Positions 8,368 through 18,048 of a stretch of 64,000 nt of DNA are shown here, piece after piece. The DNA lies in contig NZ_CP023407.1 of NCBI RefSeq assembly GCF_003665435.1, positions 3,348,001 through 3,412,000 on the forward strand, given 5' to 3'. The DNA comes from Streptomyces fungicidicus. Its GTDB lineage: Bacteria; Actinomycetota; Actinomycetes; Streptomycetales; Streptomycetaceae. The translations under genes were made by a program, and so were the position numbers. How positions within the stretch are numbered: position 1 is the first letter of the stretch; each line of letters begins with the position of its first letter. The notes under the pieces are model-generated. The model worked only from the letters and a program-made list of their open reading frames with translations, did no database searches and was not told where the DNA came from.

Positions 8368-8934
8368 CTACTCGACGACCCGGACGGCCGTGCCCGCCGT
8401 GCCGAAGGTCCACAGGGCCTTGCCGTCGGGTTTGGCGATGCGGATGCCGCCCGTCTGCACGCCCGGGTCCGCCGGCGGGGGCGAGGAGCCGTCGACCGCG
8501 TTGGAGAAGGCGACGAAGACACCGGACTTCTGGGCGAAGTACATGATGTGCTCGACCGGCACCCCGTCGCTGCCGGTGGTGGCCTCGGTGCGCTTGCCGA
8601 TCGCGTAGGTGCCGGGGTCGGGGGAGACCGTGCCCGGCCAGACCGCGAAGGAGCGGCGGGCGGCGTCGCTGGCGTCCACCAGCCAGACCCGCTTCTGTCC
8701 GAGGGAGTAGACGATCCGGCGGCCGGTGCCCGAGTCGGCCGGGACCGTCACCGGTTTCTTCTCCTCCGGTTCGGCGGACGGCTTGGCGTCCGCCGTCGCC
8801 GGCGCGCTCGGCCGGGTCGTGGCGGCAGTGGGCTTCGTCCCCTGGTCGGCCTGGACGGCCAGGACCACCACCGCGGCGATCGCCCCCGTGGTCAGCCCGG
8901 TCACCCAGGCCCACGAAGGAAGACGGGCAGGCAC
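8368..8934 (-). CDS. Membrane-anchored L,D-transpeptidase-like protein without the catalytic cysteine
   Basis: A 188-residue protein with an N-terminal membrane anchor (WAWVTGLTTGAIAAVVVLAV) and a Pro/Thr/Ala-rich linker to about residue 60. The domain from about 70 on follows the YkuD (L,D-transpeptidase) pattern: RRIVYSLGQKRVWLVDA, FAVWPGTVSPDPGTYAIGK, then VEHIMYF and FSNAVDG. At the position of the catalytic S-H-G-C-[IV]-R it reads QTGGIR, so neither the cysteine nor the preceding histidine is present. I infer a non-enzymatic envelope protein or a different chemistry. It lies about 110 bases downstream of the fbiC stop on the same strand. Confidence 0.6.
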   Translation of the reverse strand: MPARLPSWAWVTGLTTGAIAAVVVLAVQADQGTKPTAATTRPSAPATADAKPSAEPEEKKPVTVPADSGTGRRIVYSLGQKRVWLVDASDAARRSFAVWPGTVSPDPGTYAIGKRTEATTGSDGVPVEHIMYFAQKSGVFVAFSNAVDGSSPPPADPGVQTGGIRIAKPDGKALWTFGTAGTAVRVVE

Positions 8935-9042
8935 CGGTACGCATCTCCTCAGCTACGGGCACCCGGCCGGAGGCGGCCATGGGTCCCGACGAACGCGGGT
9001 CGGATCATCCTACTGCCCGTACCCGCGCTCTCCCGGCCCGTC

Positions 9043-11631
9043 TCAGTCCAGTACCGGCAGCAGCTCCGGCAGATGACCGTCCGAGGCCTCGGCCGCGCGG
9101 ACGCGTTCCTCCGGGACCTCCCCGTACAGGGTGGTACGGGGCCTCGCCGGGCGGCCGGCCGCCTCCGCGACCGCGATCAGGTCCTTGACCGACTTGTAGG
9201 AGCCGTACGAGGAGCCCGCCATCCGCGAGATCGTCTCCTCCATCAGGGTGCCGCCGAGGTCGTTGGCGCCGGAGCGGAGCATCTCCGCGGCGCCCTCCGC
9301 GCCCAGCTTCACCCAGCTCGTCTGGATGTGGGGGATGTGCGGGTGCAGCAGCAGGCGGGCCATCGCCGTGACCGCGCGGTTGTCGCGGACCGTCGGGCCG
9401 GGGCGGGCGATGCCGGCCAGATAGACCGGGGCGTTGGTGTGCACGAAGGGAAGGGTGACGAACTCGGTGAATCCGCCGGTCCGCCGCTGGATGTCCGCCA
9501 GCGTCCGCAGATGGCCGAGCCAGTGACGGGGCTGGTCGACATGGCCGTACATCATCGTGGACGAGGAGCGGATGCCCAGCTCGTGGGCCGTGGTGACCAC
9601 CTCGGTCCAGGTCGCCGCCGGCAGCTTGCCCTTGGTGAGGATCCAGCGGACCTCGTCGTCCAGGATCTCCGCCGCCGTGCCCGGGATGGTGTCGAGGCCG
9701 GCCTCCTTCGCCGCCGTCAGCCACTCCCGGATCGACAGGCCGGTGCGGGTCGCGCCGTTCACCACCTCCATCGGGGAGAAGGCGTGCACATGCATGCCGG
9801 GGACGCGTTCCTTCACCGCCCGCGCGATGTCGAAGTACGCGGTGCCCGGCAGGTCGGGGTGGATCCCGCCCTGCATGCACACCTCCACCGCGCCGACGTC
9901 CCACGCCTGCTGGGCGCGGTCGGCGACCTGGTCGAGCGAGAGGGTGTACGCGTCGGCGTCGGTACGGCGCTGGGCGAAGGCGCAGAAGCGGCAGCCGGTG
10001 TAACAGACGTTGGTGAAGTTGATGTTGCGGGTGACGATGTACGTCACGTCGTCGCCCACCACCGACTTCCGCACGTCGTCCGCCACCCGGCACAGCGCGT
10101 CCAGCGCCGGGCCGTCCGCGTGGAACAGGGCGAGGGCCTCCGCGTCGGTCAGCTTCTCCGGGTCGTCGGCCGCCGTGCGCAGGGCGTCCCGCACATCGGT
10201 GTCGATGCGCTCGGGCGCCATCCCGGGGACGGCGGCCTCCCGCAGGGCCTCCCAGTCGCCGTACACCTCGTCGAAGTCCTCGCGGCGGTCGCCCGTACGG
10301 CCCTCGGTGTCGATGGTGCGGTGCAGATCGGTGCGGCCGGTCGCGGTGAACGCCTCGTCCGGCTCCTGCCAGGGCAGCCCCTCCGGGAGCGCGTCCGGGC
10401 GGGCGAGTCCCGTCTCCGGGTCGGCGAGCGCGGCCACGTGCGGACGCAGCCGGGGGTCCAGCCACGGCTCCCCGCGCCGGACGAACTCCGGGTAGACGCA
10501 GAGTCGTTCGCGCAGCTCGAAGCCGGCGGCCCGGGACTTCTCGGCCAGTTCGTCGATCCTCGGCCAGGGCCGCTCGGGGTTGACGTGGTCGATGGTGAGC
10601 GGGGAGACCCCGCCCCAGTCGTCGATGCCGGCCGCGATCAGCCGTCCGTACTCGGAGTCGACCAGGTTCGGCGGGGCCTGGAGACAGGCGGAGGGGCCGA
10701 GGACGAGCCGGGCGACGGCGACCGTGGCGACCAGCTCGTCCAGTTCCGCGTCCGGCATGCCGCGCATCGCGGTGTCCGGCTTGGCGCGGAAGTTCTGGAT
10801 GATCAGCTCCTGGATGCCGTGGTGGGCGCGGGAGACCTTGCGCAGCGCGAACAGGGACTCCGCGCGCTCCTCGTACGTCTCGCCGATGCCGATGAGGACC
10901 CCGGAGGTGAAGGGCACCGAGGAGCGGCCGGCGTCCTCCAGCACCCGCAGCCGTACGGCCGGTTCCTTGTCCGGGGAGCCGTGGTGGGGGCCGCCGGGCT
11001 CGGACCACAGACGGGTCGCGGTGGTCTCCAGCATCATGCCCATGGAGGGCGCGACGGGCTTGAGTCGCTGGAAGTCCGTCCAGGTCATGACGCCCGGGTT
11101 GAGGTGCGGGAGGAGGCCGGTCTCCTCCAGGATGCGGATCGAGATGGCCCGGACGTACGCGATCGTGTCGTCGTAGCCGTGCGCGTCGAGCCACTCGCGC
11201 GCCTCCGGCCAGCGGTCCTCGGGCTTGTCGCCGAGGGTGATGAGGGCTTCCTTGCAGCCGGCGGCGGCGCCCTTGCGGGCGATGTCCAGCACCTCGTCCG
11301 GCGACATGAACATCCCGTGCCCGGCGCGGCGCAGCTTGCCCGGCACGGTGACGAAGGTGCAGTAGTGGCACTTGTCCCGGCACAGCCGGGTCAGCGGGAC
11401 GAAGACGCTCTTCGAGTACGTGATGACGCCGGGCCGCCCCGCCGCCTCGAGTCCCGCGTCCCGGACCCGGGCGGCCGACGCGGAGAGGTCCTCCAGGTGC
11501 TCACCGCGCGCCTGGAGCAGGACCGCCGCCTCGGAGACGTCCAGGGAGACGCCGTCCCGGGCGCGTCTGAGGGCGCGGCGCAGGGAGTTCCCGGTCGGGC
11601 CGCCGGTTCCGGAGGTCGCGGAAGTCGTCAT
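9043..11631 (-). CDS. fbiC: FO synthase, bifunctional CofG/CofH radical SAM enzyme
   Basis: This 862-residue fusion makes 7,8-didemethyl-8-hydroxy-5-deazariboflavin (FO), the chromophore of cofactor F420, from tyrosine and 5-amino-6-ribitylaminouracil. The N-terminal CofG half has the iron-sulfur motif CRDKCHYC (Cys 84, 88, 91). The C-terminal CofH half has CYTGCRFC near residue 540, with a typical [11 protein letters not shown] and GGIHPDL. The length and domain order match the actinobacterial fusion; archaea use two proteins. The start ATG at 11631 is the first in frame. Two probable F420-using enzymes flank it within 3 kb, which fits a local F420 theme, though the other F420 genes (cofC, fbiA, fbiB) are not in the window. 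Confidence 0.96.
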   Translation of the reverse strand: MTTSATSGTGGPTGNSLRRALRRARDGVSLDVSEAAVLLQARGEHLEDLSASAARVRDAGLEAAGRPGVITYSKSVFVPLTRLCRDKCHYCTFVTVPGKLRRAGHGMFMSPDEVLDIARKGAAAGCKEALITLGDKPEDRWPEAREWLDAHGYDDTIAYVRAISIRILEETGLLPHLNPGVMTWTDFQRLKPVAPSMGMMLETTATRLWSEPGGPHHGSPDKEPAVRLRVLEDAGRSSVPFTSGVLIGIGETYEERAESLFALRKVSRAHHGIQELIIQNFRAKPDTAMRGMPDAELDELVATVAVARLVLGPSACLQAPPNLVDSEYGRLIAAGIDDWGGVSPLTIDHVNPERPWPRIDELAEKSRAAGFELRERLCVYPEFVRRGEPWLDPRLRPHVAALADPETGLARPDALPEGLPWQEPDEAFTATGRTDLHRTIDTEGRTGDRREDFDEVYGDWEALREAAVPGMAPERIDTDVRDALRTAADDPEKLTDAEALALFHADGPALDALCRVADDVRKSVVGDDVTYIVTRNINFTNVCYTGCRFCAFAQRRTDADAYTLSLDQVADRAQQAWDVGAVEVCMQGGIHPDLPGTAYFDIARAVKERVPGMHVHAFSPMEVVNGATRTGLSIREWLTAAKEAGLDTIPGTAAEILDDEVRWILTKGKLPAATWTEVVTTAHELGIRSSSTMMYGHVDQPRHWLGHLRTLADIQRRTGGFTEFVTLPFVHTNAPVYLAGIARPGPTVRDNRAVTAMARLLLHPHIPHIQTSWVKLGAEGAAEMLRSGANDLGGTLMEETISRMAGSSYGSYKSVKDLIAVAEAAGRPARPRTTLYGEVPEERVRAAEASDGHLPELLPVLD

Positions 11632-11720
11632 TCTTTGAGCATACGTTCGCGGTGATCAGGGCTCTGGGCGGTCCGCGCCGTCCCGGCCGGCCCGGCCGCG
11701 CCCTCCATGTCGTCCGCCCC

Positions 11721-12569
11721 TCAGCCGACGAAGGACTGGCAGGCGTCCAGGGCCCGCAGCACCCCCGCCTCCCCCTCCGGGGGCAGCTGCACCACGACCT
11801 CCTCGATGCCCAGCTCCGCGAAGTGGGCCAGCTTGCCCGCGCTGGGCACGACCGCGTACGGCACGACCTGGAGCGCGCCCGGATCGCGGCCCGCGTCGGC
11901 CCAGGCGGCGCGCAGCACGGGCACCGCCTCCGTCAGACCGCGCCCGCCGATCGGCAGCCAGCCGTCGGCGTACTCGCAGATGCCGGCGAACAGCTTCGGG
12001 CCCGCCGCCCCGCCGACCAGCGTGCGCGGGCCGACCACCGGGCCGCGCGGCTTCTGCACCGGCTTGGGGTGCGCGAAGCTGGCCCGCACGCTCCCGAACT
12101 CCCCTTCGTAGCCGGTCGGTTCCTCGGACCACAGGGCCCGCATCAGCCCCAGCCGGTCCCGCACAAGATCGCGCCGGGTCCGCCACTGCACCCCGTGGTC
12201 GGCGGCCTCCTCCACGTTCCAGCCGAAGCCGAGGCCCAGGGTGAACCGGCCCCCGGAGAGGTGGTCCAGGGTCGCCACCTGCTTGGCCAGGTCGATCGGG
12301 TCGTGCTGCGCGGCAAGGGTGATGCCGGTGCCGAGCCCCAGCCGCTCGGTGACGGCGGCGGCCTGGCCGAGCGCGACGAAGGGGTCCAGCGTGCGGCCGT
12401 ACTCCCGCGGCAGCTCCCCGCCCGCCGGGTACGGGCTGGTCCGCTCGACGGGGATGTGCGTGTGCTCCGGCAGATACAGCCCGGCGAACCCGCGCTGCTC
12501 CAGCTCACGGGCGAGCCGGACCGGACGGATCGTCTCGTCGGTGAGGAAGATCGTGACGGCGATGCGCAT
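11721..12569 (-). CDS. LLM-class F420-dependent oxidoreductase
   Basis: A 282-residue TIM-barrel flavin/deazaflavin oxidoreductase of the luciferase-like monooxygenase group. Typical marks are LARELEQRGFAGLYLPEHTH, the substrate-side LDPFVALGQAAAVTERLGLG and the cofactor-binding LGLGFGWNVEEAADHGV. Most actinobacterial members of this subgroup reduce or oxidise substrates with F420H2 or F420; the substrate is unknown. The ATG at 12569 begins MRIAVTIFLTDE, the usual first beta strand; the frame upstream to 12704 is not of that type. It lies 89 bases upstream of fbiC on the same strand and is probably transcribed with it. Confidence 0.85.
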   Translation of the reverse strand: MRIAVTIFLTDETIRPVRLARELEQRGFAGLYLPEHTHIPVERTSPYPAGGELPREYGRTLDPFVALGQAAAVTERLGLGTGITLAAQHDPIDLAKQVATLDHLSGGRFTLGLGFGWNVEEAADHGVQWRTRRDLVRDRLGLMRALWSEEPTGYEGEFGSVRASFAHPKPVQKPRGPVVGPRTLVGGAAGPKLFAGICEYADGWLPIGGRGLTEAVPVLRAAWADAGRDPGALQVVPYAVVPSAGKLAHFAELGIEEVVVQLPPEGEAGVLRALDACQSFVG

Positions 12570-12786
12570 GAGCGGCCTTTCGTACGCGGACGACGGACCC
12601 ATCAATACCCGCGCCGACCCCTCCTGTCCATACCGACCGGTCGGCACAGTCCGGCCGCACCCGCGCGCAAGCCGCCGATTCCCTTCCCTTCCCGGGGAGT
12701 TCACTGCTCAATACAAGGGTCGCACCGCACCACCCCTGCACCACCCAAGCCCTGTCATCACCACACGACACCCTGGGAGCAGCAGC

Positions 12787-14331
12787 ATGTGCGAGGAACA
12801 CCCGAGCGGGACCGGGCACGGCGTCGGACGGCGCGCCGTCTTCCTGACGGGCGCCGCCACCGCGCTTACGCTGGGAAGCGTGGACTTCGCTTCCGCGGCG
12901 GACGGCGACCGCGCCCGGGACGGCCGGGAGACGAGGACGGTGCGCGGCACCCTCCCGCCCGGCGCCCCCGACTTCGTCCACCTGCCCGTCGAGGTGCCGG
13001 ACGGCGTCCGCGAGATCAAGGTCTCCTACGCCTACGACCGGCCGGCCGTGCCCGCCGGTACCGCGGGCAACGCCCTCGACATCGGCATCTTCGACGAACG
13101 CGGCACCGAGCTGGGCGGCCGGGGCTTCCGGGGCTGGTCGGGCGGGGCCCGCACGGAGTTCTTCCTCCGCGCCGACGACGCCACCCCCGGCTACCTCCCC
13201 GGCCCGGTCCGCGCGGGCACCTGGCACATCGCGCTGGGCCCCTACACCGTGGCCCCGCAGGGACTGCCGTACGAGATCACCGTCACGCTCACCTACGGGA
13301 CGCCCGGCGCGGCGGTCCGGCCGGTGTACCCGCCGGAGCGGGCCAAGGGGCGCGGCCGGGCCTGGTACCGGGGCGACTGCCATCTGCACTCCTGGCACTC
13401 CGACGGCCGCCGCACCCCCGCCGAGATCGCCGCGCTCGCCCGCGCGGCCGGGCTGGACTTCATCAACAGCAGCGAGCACAACACCCACTCCGCGCACGCC
13501 CACTGGGCCGGGACGGCCGGCGACGACCTGCTGGTGCTGCTGGGCGAGGAGATCACCACCCGCAACGGCCACGTCGTGGCGATCGGCACCGACCCCGGCA
13601 CCTTCGTCGACTGGCGCTACCGCGCCCGCGACAACCGCTTCGGCCGGTTCGCCCGGCAGATCCGCCGCGCCGGGGGCCTGGTCGTCCCCGCCCATCCGCA
13701 CGCCACCTGCATCGGCTGCAACTGGAAGTTCGGCTTCGGCGAGGCGGACGCCGTGGAGGTGTGGAACGGCCCCTGGACGCCCGACGACGAGGTGGCGCTG
13801 GCCGACTGGGACGGGATGCTGGTCGCGTCGGTGCGCGAGGGGCGGGACGGGCGGGACTGGATCCCGGCCATGGGCAGCAGCGACGCCCACCGCGACCCGG
13901 ACGCCGTCGGCCTCCCGCAGACCGTCGTCCTCGCCGACGACCTGACCCGGGAGGCCGTCCTGGACGGCATCCGCGCGGGCCGCTCCTACGTCGCCGAGTC
14001 CGCCGGGGTGTCCCTCGCCTTCACCGCGTCCGGCGGGCGCGGTGAACACGCCGGTATCGGCGAGCGGTTGCGGGTGGACGACGACACCCCGGTCACCGTC
14101 CGGCTGGAGGTCGAAGGCGCCCCGCGCTGCACCGTCCGGTTCGTGACCGACCAAGGGGTGCTGCACACCGGCGCCCCGCTGCCGGTGTCCGGGTCGGGCG
14201 TGCTGGAGTGGCGGACCACGCCGTCGTACGCCGCCTACGTACGCGCCGAGTTGCGGCACGAGACGGCCGCCGGGTTGCTGCCCGGCGCCCTGGCCGGATT
14301 CACCAACCCGATCTTCCTCGGCCGCCGGTAG
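12787..14331 (+). CDS. Tat-exported PHP-domain metallohydrolase (CehA/McbA type)
   Basis: A 514-residue secreted phosphoesterase-like protein. The N-terminus carries a twin-arginine signal (VGRRAVFLTGAATALTLGS). Residues about 40-180 form a beta-rich domain, and from about 195 the PHP metallohydrolase domain shows all metal motifs: DCHLHSWHSDG, SSEHNTHS, VVPAHPHA and GSSDAHRDPD. PHP enzymes of the CehA/McbA group hydrolyse phosphate, phosphonate or carbamate esters. A GGGAG lies about eight bases before the ATG at 12787. It is divergent from the LLM oxidoreductase gene, and the next gene starts 12 bases after its stop. The substrate is unknown. Confidence 0.85.
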   Translation: MCEEHPSGTGHGVGRRAVFLTGAATALTLGSVDFASAADGDRARDGRETRTVRGTLPPGAPDFVHLPVEVPDGVREIKVSYAYDRPAVPAGTAGNALDIGIFDERGTELGGRGFRGWSGGARTEFFLRADDATPGYLPGPVRAGTWHIALGPYTVAPQGLPYEITVTLTYGTPGAAVRPVYPPERAKGRGRAWYRGDCHLHSWHSDGRRTPAEIAALARAAGLDFINSSEHNTHSAHAHWAGTAGDDLLVLLGEEITTRNGHVVAIGTDPGTFVDWRYRARDNRFGRFARQIRRAGGLVVPAHPHATCIGCNWKFGFGEADAVEVWNGPWTPDDEVALADWDGMLVASVREGRDGRDWIPAMGSSDAHRDPDAVGLPQTVVLADDLTREAVLDGIRAGRSYVAESAGVSLAFTASGGRGEHAGIGERLRVDDDTPVTVRLEVEGAPRCTVRFVTDQGVLHTGAPLPVSGSGVLEWRTTPSYAAYVRAELRHETAAGLLPGALAGFTNPIFLGRR

Positions 14332-14335
14332 GCTC
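14330..14335 (+). promoter_or_regulatory. Candidate -10 box TAGGCT for a leaderless transcript
   Basis: TAGGCT overlaps the TAG stop of the PHP gene and ends eight bases before the ATG of the deazaflavin oxidoreductase gene. That places the start of transcription at or next to the start codon. No convincing -35 element or ribosome site is seen. Confidence 0.3.
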
Positions 14336-14343
14336 ACCGCACC

Positions 14344-14748
14344 ATGACTTCTGGGACCCCGCACGCCGAGCGCAAGTACCGGACCGCCACCGCCTTCCAG
14401 CGCAGGATCGCCAACCCGGTGCTGCGCAGGCTGCCGTTCCAGACGGCGCTGGAGACCACCGGCCGGGTCTCCGGCCTGCCGCGCCGGACACCGGTGGGCG
14501 GACGTCGGGTCGGGTCCTCGTTCTGGCTGGTGTCGGAGTTCGGCGAACGGTCCCAGTACATCCGCAACATCAAGGCGGACCCCCGGGTGCGGGTGCGCGT
14601 CCGGGGCCGCTGGCACACCGGCACCGCGCACCTGCTCCCCGACGACGACCCCGTGGCCCGGCTGCGCACCCTGCCGCGCTTCAACAGCGCCGCCGTACGG
14701 GCCTTCGGGGCGGGGCTGCTGACGGTGCGGGTGGATCTGGACGACTGA
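14344..14748 (+). CDS. Deazaflavin-dependent nitroreductase family protein (Ddn-like)
   Basis: A 134-residue split beta-barrel protein of the DUF385/Ddn family, whose members use reduced F420 to reduce quinones, nitro compounds or unsaturated lipids. The family signature is clear: ALETTGRVSGLPRRTPVG near residue 40, then SFWLVSEFGERSQYIRNIKADPRVRVRVRGRW. The short hydrophobic N-terminal part with NPVLRRLP is typical for membrane-associated members. It begins 12 bases after the PHP gene and has no ribosome site, so it may be translated from a leaderless transcript. With fbiC and the LLM gene 2-3 kb away it makes three F420-related genes in this region. Confidence 0.88.
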   Translation: MTSGTPHAERKYRTATAFQRRIANPVLRRLPFQTALETTGRVSGLPRRTPVGGRRVGSSFWLVSEFGERSQYIRNIKADPRVRVRVRGRWHTGTAHLLPDDDPVARLRTLPRFNSAAVRAFGAGLLTVRVDLDD

Positions 14749-14874
14749 GCACCGAATTGTGTGGGCGCGGTGGTGGCCCGCAGCGCCCCGTGTGATCGCC
14801 GTCTCGCACGGCTGCCGCATCCGCCATGAACAAGGCAAACTGGCGTAGTTGCTCAGGATGCATAGGGGGACTGC

Positions 14875-17832
14875 ATGGACGGTGTGCCGCGAGGACCGGA
14901 GCAGCGGCGTCCCGGCTCCTCGACGGAGCCCGAGTCGCTGCGCTTCAGCGTGCTCGGTCCGGTGCGCGCCTGGCGCCACGACGAACCGGTCGCCACCGGC
15001 AGCCCGCAGCAACGGGCGCTGCTCGCGGCCCTGTTGCTGCGCGAGGGCCGTACGGCCACGGCGGCCGAACTCATCGACGCCCTGTGGGGCGAGGAACCCC
15101 CGTCCCAGGCACTGGCGGCGGTGCGCACCTACGCCTCCCGGCTGCGGAAGGTGCTGGACCCCGGGGTGCTGGTCAGCGAGTCCGGCGGCTACGCGGTGCG
15201 CGGGCTCGGCGAGGGGGCGCTGGACCTCGCGGCGGCGCAGGAGCTGGCGGCGGAGGCGGAGAAGGCCCGCAACACCGGGGACCTGTGCCACGCCCGCGAG
15301 GTGCTCAACCGGGCCCTGGCCCGGTGGGACGGCGAGACCCTGGCCGGGGTCCCCGGCCCCTACGCGGAGGCCCAGCGGGTCCGCCTCGAGGAATGGCGGC
15401 TCCAACTCCTCGAATCCCGCCTGGACATGGACCTGGACCAGGGCTGCCACGCGGAGACGGTCTCGGAACTGACCGCGCTGACGGCCGCCCACCCCCTGCG
15501 CGAACGCCTGCGCGAGCTGCTGATGCTGGCGCTGTACCGCAGCGGACGGCAGGCCGAGGCGCTCGCCGTGTACGCCGACACCCGCCGCCTCCTCTCCGAC
15601 GAGCTCGGCGTGGACCCGCGCCCCGGCCTCCAGGAACTCCAGCAGCGCATCCTGCGGGCCGACCCGAACCTGGCCGAGCCCTCGGCCCCCATGGCGGAGC
15701 CCGTGACGGTCCCCGTCCGCCCGGCCCAGCTCCCCGCCACGGTCCCGGACTTCACCGGGCGGGCGTCCTTCGTACGGGAGCTGAGCGACGTACTCGCCTC
15801 GGCGACCGGCGCGCAGGCCCAGGTGATGGCGGTGTCGGCGCTGGCCGGCATCGGCGGCGTCGGCAAGACCACCCTCGCGGTCCACGTGGCGCACGCGGCG
15901 CGCTCCGCCTTCCCCGACGGCCAGCTGTACGTCGACCTCCAGGGCGCGGGAGCGCGGTCCGCGGAACCGGAGACCGTCCTCGGCTCCTTCCTCCGCGCCC
16001 TCGGCACGGCGGACTCGGCGATCCCGGACTCGCTCGAGGAGCGCGCGGCGCTGTACCGCTCGGTGCTGGACGGCCGCAGGGTCCTGGTCCTGCTGGACAA
16101 CGCGCGGGACGCCGCTCAGGTGCGGCCCCTGCTGCCGGGGACGGCGGGCTGCGCGGCGCTGGTGACGTCACGGGTCCGGATGACGGGCCTGGCCGGCGCG
16201 CACCTGGTCGACCTGGACGTGATGTCGCCGGAGGAGGCGCTGGCGCTCTTCACCAGGATCGTGGGCGAGGAGCGGGTCGGGGCGGAGCGGAAGGCCGCCC
16301 TGGACGTGGTGGCGGCGTGCGGGTTCCTCCCGCTGGCCATCCGCATCGCCGCGTCCCGCCTGGCGGCCCGCCGCACCTGGACGGTCTCCGTCCTGGCGGC
16401 CAAGCTCGCCGACGAACGCCGCCGGCTGGACGAGCTCCAGGCGGGCGACCTCGCGGTCAAGGCCACCTTCGAACTGGGCTACGGCCAGCTGGAACCCGCC
16501 CAGGCGCGGGCGTTCCGCCTGCTGGGCCTGGCGGACGGCCCGGACATCTCCCTCGCGGCGGCGGCGGCGGTCCTGGACCTCCCGGTGGAGGACACCGAGG
16601 ACCTCCTGGAATCCCTGGTCGACACCTCGCTCCTGGAGTCCGCCGCACCGGGCCGCTACCGCTTCCACGACCTGGTCCGCCTCTACGCGCGCGCATGCGC
16701 GGAACGCGACGAACAGCCCCCCGGCGAAAGGGAGGCGGCGCTGTCGCGGGTGCTGGACTTCTATCTGGCGACGGCGGCGGGCATCTACGCGATGGAGCGT
16801 CCAGGTGATCGCCTGGTGGATCACCTCGAACCCACTCAGCACAAGGGGTTGCGATTCGCCGAGGGCACTGCCGCGCTGGACTGGCTCTACACCGAAGGGG
16901 CGTCCCTGTTGGCGAGCGTTCGGCAGTCGGTGGCGACGGACCGGCTGCGTCGTGGTGTGGACCTGCTCTGGGCAGCCAAGGACCTCGCGGAGTCGGGCGC
17001 CAACTCCCGCCAGTACGAGACCACGGCCAGCGCTGTGTGTGAGGCCGCCCAGCTCGCCGGGGATCACCGCACGGAGGGCCGCGCACGGACCACGCTCACG
17101 AACGTCCTGCTCGTGTCCGGCCGGATCCATCAGGCAGCGGAAGAGGCTCGCCTCGCCATGGACCGAGCGGCCGCCGCTCAGGATGTCGCCGCCGGGAGTT
17201 GGGCTGCCAACGACAGAGGGCTCATCTCACTGCATCAACACCGGTACTCGGACGGAAAGGCCCTCTTCGAGCAGGCGATCCAGGGTTTCAGCGCGGCGGG
17301 AAACCGAGCGGGGGAGGCAACGACCTTGTTCAACCTGTCCCGCGCCCACCTCGCCATGGGAGACGTCGCGAAAGCGGTGGACATCGCCCGGCACGGGCTG
17401 GCGCTGCTCTCCGAATTGGGCAGAACCATGCGACTCGCCAACGGGCACTACGCGCTCGGCATGGCGCTGACCAAGGCCGAACGGCACATGGAGGCGCTCA
17501 GTCATTTCGGCGAGGCCCTGACCATCTTCGCTGATCACCGCCAGCGGCTGTGGGAGGGGACGACTCACTTCAGAGTCGCCGAAGCCCACATTGCCGCTCG
17601 GCGCGCCGCCCAGGCGGCCCAGCACGCCGAGCAGGCCCTCGCCATCGGGTGCATCGGAGGCGACCGGATGCGGGGTCACGTGCTGACACTGCTCGGGCGG
17701 GCGCTCTCCGCTCTGGGTCAGTCGGACAGGGCGAAGGCCTGCTGGCACGAAGCGCTCCGGCTCTACGAGGAGAACAGCCCCACGGAGGCCGACGAGGTCC
17801 GCGCCTTGCTCGCGCCCGTTGACGCGGCCTGA
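14875..17832 (+). CDS. afsR: AfsR, global antibiotic regulator (SARP-NB-ARC-TPR)
   Basis: A 985-residue regulator that, when phosphorylated by AfsK and other kinases, activates afsS and so antibiotic production. Residues about 20-100 form the OmpR-like winged helix of SARP proteins (LRFSVLGPVRAWRHDEPV; LIDALWGEEPPSQALAAVRTY) and 100-270 the bacterial transcriptional activation domain. The NB-ARC ATPase follows with Walker A GIGGVGKTT near residue 325 and Walker B RRVLVLLDN near 403. Residues about 700-985 are TPR-like helical repeats. The length is close to the S. coelicolor protein (993). The ATG at 14875 has GGGGGA five bases upstream. The 3' third uses visibly more A/T-ending codons than the rest. 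It is followed by afsS on the same strand. Confidence 0.96.
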   Translation: MDGVPRGPEQRRPGSSTEPESLRFSVLGPVRAWRHDEPVATGSPQQRALLAALLLREGRTATAAELIDALWGEEPPSQALAAVRTYASRLRKVLDPGVLVSESGGYAVRGLGEGALDLAAAQELAAEAEKARNTGDLCHAREVLNRALARWDGETLAGVPGPYAEAQRVRLEEWRLQLLESRLDMDLDQGCHAETVSELTALTAAHPLRERLRELLMLALYRSGRQAEALAVYADTRRLLSDELGVDPRPGLQELQQRILRADPNLAEPSAPMAEPVTVPVRPAQLPATVPDFTGRASFVRELSDVLASATGAQAQVMAVSALAGIGGVGKTTLAVHVAHAARSAFPDGQLYVDLQGAGARSAEPETVLGSFLRALGTADSAIPDSLEERAALYRSVLDGRRVLVLLDNARDAAQVRPLLPGTAGCAALVTSRVRMTGLAGAHLVDLDVMSPEEALALFTRIVGEERVGAERKAALDVVAACGFLPLAIRIAASRLAARRTWTVSVLAAKLADERRRLDELQAGDLAVKATFELGYGQLEPAQARAFRLLGLADGPDISLAAAAAVLDLPVEDTEDLLESLVDTSLLESAAPGRYRFHDLVRLYARACAERDEQPPGEREAALSRVLDFYLATAAGIYAMERPGDRLVDHLEPTQHKGLRFAEGTAALDWLYTEGASLLASVRQSVATDRLRRGVDLLWAAKDLAESGANSRQYETTASAVCEAAQLAGDHRTEGRARTTLTNVLLVSGRIHQAAEEARLAMDRAAAAQDVAAGSWAANDRGLISLHQHRYSDGKALFEQAIQGFSAAGNRAGEATTLFNLSRAHLAMGDVAKAVDIARHGLALLSELGRTMRLANGHYALGMALTKAERHMEALSHFGEALTIFADHRQRLWEGTTHFRVAEAHIAARRAAQAAQHAEQALAIGCIGGDRMRGHVLTLLGRALSALGQSDRAKACWHEALRLYEENSPTEADEVRALLAPVDAA

Positions 17833-17860
17833 GCAACGACATCTCAGGGGAAGGACCGGG

Positions 17861-17874
17861 CGTTCAGCGTTCGT
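17861..17874 (+). promoter_or_regulatory. Tandem heptads CGTTCAG-CGTTCGT, candidate AfsR operator of afsS
   Basis: Two adjacent direct heptads lie about 185 bases upstream of the afsS start and 29 bases after the afsR stop. In S. coelicolor AfsR binds direct repeats that overlap the -35 region of the afsS promoter, and PhoP binds similar GTTCA-type heptads there. The exact site is inferred by position and resemblance. Confidence 0.5.
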
Positions 17875-18048
17875 TTATCTCTCTGCAGCATGCTTCGAAA
17901 GCCAGACCGTCGCGTCGGGGGGCAGGCGGTCTGACGGGGAGCCGACCGGAGTTAGGGTTCGGCTTCGAACGCCCGTCCGGTGGTCCTCGGGGGAGCTTCC
18001 GGGCGGGCGTTCCGCACCAGACCTGTTGCCGCGAAGGAGTACATGTCG

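Noticed and set aside
8047..11655. A 1202-codon open frame on the plus strand opposite fbiC
   Set aside because: It is antisense to an intact bifunctional radical SAM gene, has Arg/Gly/Val-rich shadow composition and no domains; long open antisense frames are expected from high GC3.
12505..15894. A 1129-codon minus-strand frame opposite the PHP, Ddn-like and afsR genes
   Set aside because: Same reason: antisense to three genes with complete motifs, no ribosome site.
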